64,000 bases of DNA, from assembly GCF_020882245.1 (NCBI RefSeq), contig NC_083599.1:22454865-22518864 (forward strand), written 5' to 3'. The DNA comes from Rhopalosiphum padi (Eukaryota; Arthropoda; Insecta; Hemiptera; Aphididae). Position numbers and translations under genes: made by a program. Shown here piece after piece: positions 39,404 through 48,355 of the stretch (position 1 is the first letter of the stretch; each line of letters opens with the position of its first letter). The notes under the pieces were generated by a model. That model worked only from the letters and a program-made list of their open reading frames with translations. It did not search any database and had not been told where the DNA came from.

Positions 39404-40162
39404 TCATTTTCGACCGGACTTCTTGGAGTTGCTAGACTTTTTGGAGTTGCCAGACTTCTTGGAGTTGCCACGCTTCTTGGAGTTGCCAGACTTCTTTGAG
39501 TTGCGGGACTTTTTGGAGCTTCCAGGTTTCTTGTGTTTTATCGGCTTTGTTATCACTTCCGGTAATTCTTCCGCGAGCATCGTCTCAGATGACTCCTCCT
39601 CCGGATCCGGCACCCACTTGGGCACGCGCACTTCGATCTGCAGTCGGGCTTTCTCGTCAGGCTCGCCCGGCCGCTTACCCAGCCACAGAACGAACACGTG
39701 CTCGTCGTCGCTGACGGGCAGCCCGGTAACTGGTCCTAGCTTTGGTTTCACAGACTTGGGTAGCTCTTCCATCACATGTTTGCGTTCGTTTGACAATGGT
39801 AGATCTTCTGACTCGTCTACCTGCTGCTCATCATTCTCATTCTCATCCTGTTCCAGATCATTATCTTGATTCTTATCCTGATCCTGTTCCTGATCTTGCT
39901 CCTGCTGTTGCGTGTCATTGTTATCGGAGTTGATTACATCTTCTTCCTCCGCAAATTGATTTATGTTCGGACGTATGTTGTAGTATACCTCGCCGCCGCC
40001 GGTGCTGCTGTTATCGTACTTCAAGCAGTCGTCACGGACTAAAGAGAACGTGGCGCGATCACCGCGCAGGCCGACTTCGCCTGGCATCAGCCGCATGGCG
40101 TCACGGTCCGACTGCCCACCGAAGGTCTTCTCATGGCTTTTGGTGCAATAGTTCTCCAAAAC
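39404..40162 (-). CDS. Uncharacterised protein, second exon: acidic middle, KKSGNS-repeat basic tail
   Basis: A 252-codon frame opening at an AG acceptor (CGTTACGCAG, exon base 40162) and ending in TGA. I do not recognise the family. Residues 1-60 (VLENYCTKSHEKTFGG onward, two Cys) look globular. About 75-120 are acidic/Gln-rich (QEQDQEQDQDKNQDNDLEQ). A conserved-looking segment follows (DDEHVFVLWLGKRPGEPDEK, LQIEVRVPKWVPDPEEE). The last about 45 residues are six-residue KKSGNS-type repeats (an 18-bp in-frame minisatellite, about 39420-39510 on the plus strand). The codon third positions are GC-rich compared with surrounding DNA, which supports coding. The first internal ATG is at residue 23. 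Whether it joins the 78-aa frame upstream is unresolved, because the splice phases disagree (see findings). A basic Lys/Ser tail suggests nucleic-acid or chromatin binding, but that is inference only. Confidence 0.75.
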   Translation of the reverse strand, partial: VLENYCTKSHEKTFGGQSDRDAMRLMPGEVGLRGDRATFSLVRDDCLKYDNSSTGGGEVYYNIRPNINQFAEEEDVINSDNNDTQQQEQDQEQDQDKNQDNDLEQDENENDEQQVDESEDLPLSNERKHVMEELPKSVKPKLGPVTGLPVSDDEHVFVLWLGKRPGEPDEKARLQIEVRVPKWVPDPEEESSETMLAEELPEVITKPIKHKKPGSSKKSRNSKKSGNSKKRGNSKKSGNSKKSSNSKKSGRK

Positions 40163-40442
40163 CTGCGTAACGATCACGTACGGATCGAATATTATTTAAC
40201 CAATCGAGCTAATTTCAATCGTATATATTAATCCTTTATAAAGAAATTGTCTACTAGGTTGGAAAAGCTCATACATAATTTGTGTAACCCAATATTTTTT
40301 CCTAAAATTGTTTTGTAGTTTAAAGTGTTCTGAAGTCATGCATGCTCAATATATTAATATATTATCTTATAAAATTATATAAAACTATATTTTTACGAAT
40401 TTATAGTCGTTTTAATAATTATAATTCTACTTCTTACTTACG

Positions 40443-40679
40443 TTAGGTGCTACCCCCAGTTCCACGGAATGGACATTCCTTAATATTACACTCAGGATCT
40501 ATTACACAACCATTGTAATCCCTAAATTCGTTGTCCTCTTTGTTTTCTTTGATTGGACACCAAGCTGTTTCAAACATATCCTTCATCTGTTTTAGAGCAG
40601 TTGTCGCACATCTCATCATTTGCTTATCACGCCGGCAACATCCTTCAGATTTAGCTATACGCTTGCAATTATAGGCCAT
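40443..40679 (-). CDS. Small Cys-rich uncharacterised protein / first exon of the same gene
   Basis: A 78-codon frame with ATG in a good context (ATAATGG), ending in TAA five bases before a strong GTAAGTAAG donor. It has nine cysteines, including a CC pair and spaced C..C motifs (SEGCCRRDKQMMRCA, FETAWCPIKEN, NGCVIDPECNIKECPF). It has no signal peptide, so cytosolic or nuclear location is likelier than secretion. Its neighbour 280 bp downstream on the same strand (39404-40162) is copied together with it in the intronless retrocopy at 37582-38377, so both lie on one transcript. All usable donors near its end (GTGGAA, GTAGCA, GTAAGT) fall in phase 1, which does not continue the downstream frame. 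Family not recognised. Confidence 0.65.
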   Translation of the reverse strand: MAYNCKRIAKSEGCCRRDKQMMRCATTALKQMKDMFETAWCPIKENKEDNEFRDYNGCVIDPECNIKECPFRGTGGST

Positions 40680-41633
40680 TATTTAATAATAACTGTACGC
40701 CTCAAATTTGATAAAATAGAAAATTTTGCTAAATTAATTTTTTTTATAGTCAATTTAAAAATAATTTTTAAAATTTGATATATATAAATAAATAAATCTT
40801 GTCGCTAGGGTTCAAGAAAATTATTTCGTTACGAATTATTTAAAACAGAAAAGCTATAAATTCTATATGCCAGCATTGCCAGATACAAAATACTATATAT
40901 ACTATATTAGTATGTATTATATACCCACTATGTAATAATATAATATAACTTTTAACTAAAACCTAATAATTTATATAATAACAAACATTGAATATATGTA
41001 AATTAAAATACATGAAAATAAGCTCAACTAAAGAAAAAAGTACGCATAGCCTCCTTGCAAAAAAATTCGAACTCGGATAAAGTTAATCCAAAATGAATGA
41101 ATTTACTTAAAGTAGTTTTTGTATTAGTTTCAATTGTTACAATAAGGATACAAAATGTAATTGATATATTACATTAACAATTCACGATATGGTCATAAAT
41201 CATAATATATTATAATTTTAGTAATTTTACTATCCAATAAATATATTGTATCACGTGTAGTGATGCTAACACCCTCATAACAAAATTTTAGAGCAAATTG
41301 CACCACTAAATATTATAGCAAACAATTTATAGTTGACTCACTTCTATACACATGCATAATGGCATAATGCATTAATGCATATTATATTTTTTAGTGTTTT
41401 TATTATTGATTTCTCATTTGATAATTCTGATATAACGAGGATCATAGAGCCTATTATAAAAAATCATAGAAACTTGATAACTTAATAGTTATTTTTTCTA
41501 AAACTCAACTGTTTTTCTTTTCAATTAAAGTAGAAACGAGTAAACTTAAGCATCGTCACAAAAGTAAAAAGTTGCAAATTAAAATGTTTTGTACCTACCT
41601 ATTATTGTTATCTACTATAAAAGGTTTTTTTGA
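40680..41633. other. Upstream region of the Cys-rich gene
   Basis: AT-rich DNA; should include the promoter of the minus-strand gene at 40679, but no TATA or initiator can be assigned. No exon seen. Confidence 0.4.
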
Positions 41634-42047
41634 GGATGTCACACAGTTTGTTTTCTCTCTCTAGCCCACGCGCAACATAGACAAAACGCATTTACGCAGT
41701 CTGAATAGAACTCGCTCAATTTTGGTTCTAGAGTAAATGTACCTATTATAAAATTAAATTTTGATAATATTTCTGAGTACAAGACGATGAATTTTTCCAT
41801 TATTCTCAATACATTAATTATATCGTTTAGAAATAGCTATAAATTACAACATTTTTAAATAACCTTTAAATTTTCAAAATTTTAATTTTTTTAAATAAAC
41901 TCATCTTTTTGTACTCAAAAATATTATCAAAATTTAATTTTATAATAGGTATATGTATATTTACTCTAGAACCAAAATTGAGCGAGTTCTACTCAGACTG
42001 CGTGGGCTAGAGAGAGAAAAACAAATAGTGTGTGACATCCTTTTTTA
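41634..42047. mobile_element. Fold-back element with long inverted arms
   Basis: Two arms of about 150-170 bp are inverted copies of each other. Each starts GGATGTCACACA and includes TCTCTCTCTAGCCCACGC, GAACTCGCTCAATTTTGGTT and TACCTATTATAAAATTAAAT. The left arm carries about 25 extra bases (CAACATAGACAAAACGCATT region). Only about 90 bp separate the arms, so the transcript or single strand would fold into one long hairpin. No coding capacity. Non-autonomous DNA element, superfamily unknown. Confidence 0.8.
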
Positions 42048-43227
42048 ATAATTTTAAAATTGTAATGGAAAACAACCCAATACAAATGTAAATAAACGAT
42101 AGATAGAATAATGGGCGTGAAATTTTGTTTGTAATTTTCTATTGTCATTTCTTTTTAAGTATCAACAAACAACAGCAAAAAGTTCCATTAAGAGGATTAG
42201 AGAACTATAATAAATTGTGATGTGATAAGTAAGACCTTATATTAATTAATAATTATTAGTTAGTGTTAAAACAATAGAATCTTACTTGTTTTATACTCAA
42301 ATATTCTTATCTTTGAACACTTGCGTTAATAAGGCTACAACTAAAACTAAAACCAACACAATTTCATAGTAACGTGATTAAGATAAACTGCCGAACAATT
42401 GCTATTTAAAAATACTGACGATTGTACAGAACGGGTGTATTCGTATACAAATTTCTAAAGGAGGGGAGTGAACTTAATGTCTTTATAAGATACAATAAAC
42501 CTAAGTACATTTTATATACTTATATACCAACATAATACTTACTAATGTAATTATTGTTATTGCACAAATTCAGAAAACCGTGATTGGTCGCAAAATCGAC
42601 GCGAATAAGTTTGTTCCTAAGAGTTCCTTAAGTTTCTTTATGTATTAATTGATTCCTGAACTTCAGCCTATTAGATCTATTCAGGAGACGTCACGGAAAT
42701 AAGGATAGCTGACAAGTCTCACAAATGTTTATCTTTTTATTAATTAAATTTGGTCAATCTTCATATTTTAATTTGTTAAGCTTCATGATTAATTAAAAAT
42801 ATAGGTTACACTTAGTTTATTAATCATTGTCATAGTTTTATTTTTTTATATACTACTGTAACGCCCCCCTCTTCACTAACTCGCAACGTGTACGCACGTT
42901 TCTGTGGTAGTTATGTTTACGTATATTATTGATATGACGGATAATAATATTGTAAAATAGATATTAGATATATATATATATATATATATCATATATGAGT
43001 GACGTGCCGTGAGTGCGGATATTCGATGGTGACCGTACGGATTGTCGCGGAGTCTTCTTCACTGTCACCTGCCGGGTTCCTCTCCGTGTCACACATTCCC
43101 TTCAAACACGCATCGGTCATAATTATATACACCGACGTGTGTTCCAAAACCTTTGTTCAGCAGTTAGCCCCGCTCGCCATTCCTCAGTCCTCACACTCGG
43201 CTTATTAGCAGCGCGTGCCCTACTTAA
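42048..43227. other. Intergenic DNA with (TA)n tract and GC-richer patch
   Basis: 42966-42990 is a (TA)n microsatellite. 42990-43210 is richer in GC and CpG with overlapping short frames that I do not trust. No gene recognised. Confidence 0.4.
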
Positions 43228-43735
43228 GGTCGATTCACACTATACGGAACGTCACCGTCACGTCACAGACCGGCAACGACACGTCAAAATCTCCATCCGT
43301 TCACATTACAACGTCATAATTATTGAGAAACGCCACGGAAATTTGACCGACGCGACGTAATACACTTACCCACTGCTCTGAGTTTGATGTGATTTTATTG
43401 TAAATTAAAATTAAGTTTATAATATTATAATTCTATCATGCCAAAATTTAGCAAGAAAAAAATGACAATAATTGAAATCATATTAGACGAGGAAGAAACG
43501 AACAGAAACCGACGTAGATAAGGACGTGGATGCGAAAGAGTTAGCAATTTGGGGGGTATAATACACTGTTTAATGATTTTGAAAGAAGAAACATTATTCT
43601 ACAAGTACTTCAGAATCTGTCAAGATCAATTTTATAGTCTGTTATCTAAAATTGAGCTACAAATTACGAAACAAATACAACATTTCGAGAGCCTATAAGT
43701 CCTAAGGAAAAGTTAATGTGTGCTTAAGGAAAATA
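43228..43735 (+). mobile_element. PIF/Harbinger element, left part only
   Basis: TTA-adjacent GGTCGATTCACACTATACGG near 43228 looks like a terminal inverted repeat, and it is followed by the start of a Harbinger-type transposase gene. A matching right end (GTGTGAATCGACC) was not found in the next kilobase, so the element is truncated. The TTA/TAA three-base target preference is typical for the superfamily. Confidence 0.65.
43438..43698 (+). pseudogene. HARBI1-like transposase N-terminus, decayed
   Basis: Starting at ATG 43438, the frame reads MPKFSKKKMTIIEIILDEEE, meets a TAA at about codon 29, then continues in the same frame to ETLFYKYFRICQDQFYSLLS and KIELQITKQ before TAA at 43696. The next frame resumes the family pattern with PISPKEKLMCA. 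The YKYFR...F..LLSKIE...TKQ...PISPKEKL order is typical of the helical N-terminus of PIF/Harbinger (HARBI1-like) transposases. The DDE catalytic domain is missing. Confidence 0.75.
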
Positions 43736-45060
43736 TTATAATAAATACTCTTTTGATTTTTATTAAACTATTGATACTTACAATATTAAAAAAAATAAAT
43801 TTTAATCATATTTTGTGTTTAATTTATCCATCGAGTCGATGTCAGTAGACGGCAATCGTTACACTACAGGACTTTTGACGGGAAAGTAACAACATTTGAA
43901 ACACGACGCTCAAAAAAATTAGTATCTACGAAGTTTTGGTTATATAGATGCTTATAGTTGTTAAATGTCATTAAATATTTTATAACAATTAATTACTACT
44001 ACGACATTATAATATTATATAGCAAAAACGTCTTACAGCATGATATTCCATATTGTTACATATAATATCATAATAAGTAAATTTGTCTTAAGTAAATTTC
44101 TTATTTACTAACGTACGTAAACATTTAGATCGAATTCCACCAACGACAATTAGCTTTAATTATATTGATTTCAAGACTATTAAATTTGTATTATTTTTCA
44201 TTATTTACCTTGTTAATATTGAATTCGTGAATAATATTCTGAACATCCAATACCGTTTAAAGGCTTGTAATGATTAATCACTTTAAAACCGTATGCGTTT
44301 AGTTTTTTAGCGTTAATTTGGAAAATAATTTCAAAATCTATAGTAAAAATTCAAGTCCATGTGAATAATGAACGGATACAGGAATTAGGAGGAGGATAAT
44401 AAAAACCAACATAATATATGTTATTTATAACTGATAATTGTACATTCTGCGTAGATTCTAAAACCCGCCAAAAACATTTTTGAAATCGTCTACGATATCG
44501 GGGTTGTCGGTCGATGCTTGGAGTGTTGGTAACTCTCCTCCTGTCGTTGTCGGGCTACTTGAAACCAGAACGTTTCGCGCATCACTTGCGCATAGGGCCT
44601 CGTTGAGTGACCTATACAATATAATATCTTTCAATCGTGGGCATTGTATAAAATATTTTGTGGCCGCGTTGATACGCCATGTCGTGATATACTGAGCCGT
44701 GTCACGATTTTCGATTTTTATGTCGCGTTGGTCGTCGCTCTGGCCACGAAATGATTTTAGGTTAACAGGGACTCATGAGGCACACAACGGCGGCGAACGG
44801 CACCGCGGACCGGTGAACCGCGCTCATCGGCGACGGCGCGCGCGCGCCGCACGCCGCCAAAACGTTACGGCGGCGCTAGTCACTTGCCGTATAGGTCCCT
44901 GGTACCTAAATCCATTTTACTTACCACGATTAACAGGTTATATTCGATAATCTGACGGAGTTGTACGACCATGATACCATGATATACCACGATACACTAG
45001 CGATACGATAGAATGTAATCGATAAAACCACATATTATATTATTATCAGTGGTGTGCTCG
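43736..45060. other. Intergenic DNA with CpG-rich tract at 44480-44960
   Basis: 44690-44890 is extremely CpG-rich for this genome (GGCGACGGCGCGCGCGCGCC and neighbouring words). Open frames there are short, overlapping and unrecognised. It might be a promoter or a 5' exon, but no downstream coding exon could be linked. The rest is AT-rich and empty. Confidence 0.4.
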
Positions 45061-45115
45061 GCGGGCAGGTCTGGTACTCTGATAGGCCCGAGCTTACCCG
45101 GTTTTCAAATAGCTA
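45049..45115. mobile_element. Possible hAT left-end fragment
   Basis: CAGTGGTGTGCTCGGCGGG resembles hAT terminal sequences (CAG start, short GC-rich end), but no right end or 8-bp duplication is found. Weak call. Confidence 0.3.
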
Positions 45116-47254
45116 ATATTATTTTCACATCATTATTATTTGATTTTTCAAGAATCACAATTTTATAATCTTTCTTTTTTTTTTTATTCATAAAACGATA
45201 CGGAATTTAATCCATTTACCCATTTATATCGAGCGTTTTTACGTATTTATGATAATTCTTTCGTTCGATGCGAATAATTATTGTGATCTGCTAATCGGGC
45301 GACGACTAAAAATACAGTAATTACTAAATTAAATAATATATTCCCGAAACGATTGTTATTTATACGTTCGTCACTGGCCGTTCACCCCCGACGATCGTCA
45401 AGAATTTGACGATGTCGATATAAGATAACGTATGTGGATTAAAAATGTTATTTTTTGGTGTTTAGAATATAATATTACGTGCCACGGTGTGTAGACGTCT
45501 GTATAGTGACAAGTGACTAGTGACTTACCCAGTCGATCGAGGTAATCGTTTTGTCTTTGTTTTTAACCTATGTACATAAAAAAAAAAAAAATACATTGAA
45601 TGCTTAATAATTTTGTAGGGAAATTCTTGTAAATCTTTATTATTTAAACATGTTCGTATAATTAGATTTAGTTATCTATACTTCTAAAGGTCACATTGAA
45701 TTATTTGCACAACTATTAAACTATACTGTATGATAGATTTGTATAATGCTTGTTAAATAGAGCACTCAGCACATTATGTAAATAGTTAAAATTGTATTAA
45801 CGTTATACATTTTAATACATTATTTTGAACTTTAAATAACATTTAGGTACCTTTTTTTTACATTTATTAGTGGAAAAACAATCAATAACAATTAATCATA
45901 TTTTATAAATCTAAAGAATATTTAATTATAATTGTTTATTTATATTTTATAGTTTTATTTAATACTAAAAATTATATGTAAAATTAGACATACTAAGATG
46001 GTATGTTATGGAAAAAAAGGATACAGTATAACTGGGTTCTAATAATATAATAATTAATAAAAATCACCATATGTAATAGATAGGTTATATTAAACATGAA
46101 AATACTAGTATAAATTATAAACCTCATCATGATAAACCTGAAATATATTGAAGGTTAAGCCTTTATTATAACTTTAAAAATTTGAAATGTAGATTCATTG
46201 GTATTATTTATATTACATGATATTTTATTTTTTTGTTCTAGCATTACATACTGTACAATGATAAAAAATGTTACATATAATTTTATTATGATAGAGAAAC
46301 TTTTGTCTTCTCTGATTATATCTAAAAAAATGCATAGATACCTAGTAAAGTTTTTGAATAAAATCATGTTATGTTGAGTTAGTTGTTGTTTAAATATTTA
46401 AATAGGTACTTTTTTGGAATTGTTAATACATTTAAATTTAATATACTTTATTATTATTATTCACGATACAGCTTAAACAACTTAGGTTAATACTTTATTA
46501 GCTTAAAGCAATATTAAATATTAATCATATGAATGAATACAATAATTTATCTAGATCGAGTTGAATATATAACATATCAATATATTTGAGAAATAAAATG
46601 ATTTTATTACTAAAACTATGAACAACATACAATGTTAGTTTGTCAAAGCGAAATATAATAGTGATGACCAGGATTGGTGAATATCGGGGCTTTGTGCGAA
46701 ATGCTTTTTGTTTTTATTTCAATCTGAATCATTAGTTTAATCATTTATTAATTAAACACATGCTCTATGGACCCATCTCGTTTAAGCTGAAAACCTTAAG
46801 ATTAGGGTGTCAATTGCTTCTGCAGTTAACATTTTATTTAGTGATAGGTATGAACACAATACAATTTAGTAACCGACCATTTATTATTTACATGCAAAAG
46901 TTGATTTAATTTCTGTCTAAAAATTTAATTTTGCAACAGGCTGCGGATCACGGGGCCCTGTGCCACTGCACAGCTTGAACCGCCTTCAAGCAGGTCCTGG
47001 TGACGATAGAAAGTTAAATTGATTATACAAACGTATGCATTGGTATGTTGATTTTAAGTTGTTCATATAACTCAATAATATTGCTCTACTCCACTATACC
47101 TTTAAGTGGATAAACATATATGCCAACATTAATGTTGAACATTATCAATGTCTCAAAAATATGGAGGGAGATTCATAAAAAAGTAAGTGTTCTGCGGTAT
47201 TTAACATTGATTCAAAATCACAAAACCTGATACACGGCATTTCTAAAGAGACCC
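45116..47254. other. AT-rich DNA with an isolated GC-rich patch at 46938-47012
   Basis: Mostly featureless. 46938-47012 is a sharply bounded GC-rich patch (GGGGCCCTGTGCCACTGCAC inside) that resembles no RNA or protein family I know. Confidence 0.4.
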
Positions 47255-47640
47255 GACGATTATATTATGAAAAAAAGATATTCGACAGACAAAAAAAGAA
47301 TAATTTTTTATGTCTTCTAAGTAGATTTATTGTATTGTAAATTAAAATCACCAAACATTTTTCAGAAGGTAAAAAACAAGTGCTACAGCTTAAAAAAATA
47401 TTATTGAATAGTGGTGTCAATATTCCTATAAATTTTCCTTTAAATGGAATGGCTGGTGTATTGGTTGGCAAAGGGGTTGCACGTTTGACCGAAGTATTCG
47501 ACATGCCTGTTGATCCAAGTGAAGCAAAATGTTGTCTGTGTAACCAAGTCTCATTTGGGGAAATGAAAGAGTGTGATAACTCAGATGTAAGCATTATAAT
47601 TTGTATTTAATTATTGTTTATAATTATGTGTTAAAGAATA
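47255..47640 (+). pseudogene. Inverted genomic copy of ING exon 5 with flanking intron
   Basis: 47367-47587 matches exon 5 of the ING4/5-type gene (51959-52170, minus strand). It retains the 3' splice site (ACATTTTTCAG) and a GTAAGC donor right after the exon. Flanking intron also matches on both sides: TCTAAGTAGATTTATTGTAT upstream, and ATAATTTGTATTTAATTATT downstream. Retained introns show it arose by DNA duplication, not reverse transcription. The frame is open across the exon and keeps VFDMPVDPS, CCLCNQVSFGEM and ECDN, though many residues differ from the parent. No copies of the other exons, including the second half of the PHD finger, were found on this strand, so it cannot make a zinc-binding PHD domain by itself. 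Confidence 0.85.
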
Positions 47641-48193
47641 ACATCAGTTATAGGTGTATATAAATATTTTTTACCTAAAACATTGTTTAATTTTATAGGC
47701 AATTATTAGGTGTTTACTGTCTATTTTAGATAATTTAATTAATTTCAAAGAAGCATAAAATAATCAAGTCAGCCTAACTACATCCCTGAAAAAACATTGT
47801 AACCTACCATTAAATAATATGTAAAGATAATTAAAAATGATAAACAATAATTGTATATGATAAAAAAATATTGTAAGTGCTAATGTATTGTAATTCCAAT
47901 ACTTCTTATGTAGTTAAATTAAATACAGGGCAGCAACATCAATCATTAAAACTTAGATGATAAATCTTATGTATTTAGTTATAATAATTAAAAAAAGAAA
48001 ATATTATAATATGTATCGATGGAGTAAATTAGACTAATATTTTTAAAAATAACAACCTTTCATATAATATGTATATTATGATAATCACTAAGTACTCATT
48101 TCCATATATGTATGCCCAATTTTAATATTAAATATTAAAATAAATATATTTTTAAAATTATATTAAATTTTATTACTTAGTAATATACAAAAT
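47641..48193. other. AT-rich spacer
   Basis: Nothing recognised. Confidence 0.4.
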
Positions 48194-48355
48194 ACAGTAG
48201 AATCCGCTTAATTTGGACACATGGGGCGGTAACCTATTTGTCCCCATTATCCAACTGTCCCGATTAACCGAATAACTAATAAACCAATACATTCAATCAG
48301 GACTATGCCAATCTGTCCCCATTAAGTGGTTGTCCCCTTTATGTGACATTTTTTT
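48194..48355. mobile_element. pogo/Tigger-like element fragment
   Basis: TACAGTAGAATCCGCTTAAT followed by repeated GTCCCCATTA and GTCCCCTTTA words is the end of a pogo/Tigger-type element (TA then CAGTAGAATCC). The opposite terminus is not found, so only one side survives. Confidence 0.6.

Noticed and set aside
39423..39869. 148-codon plus-strand frame
   Set aside because: It is antisense to the repeat tail and acidic region of the minus-strand gene; its LEL/DF repeats mirror the KKSGNS array.
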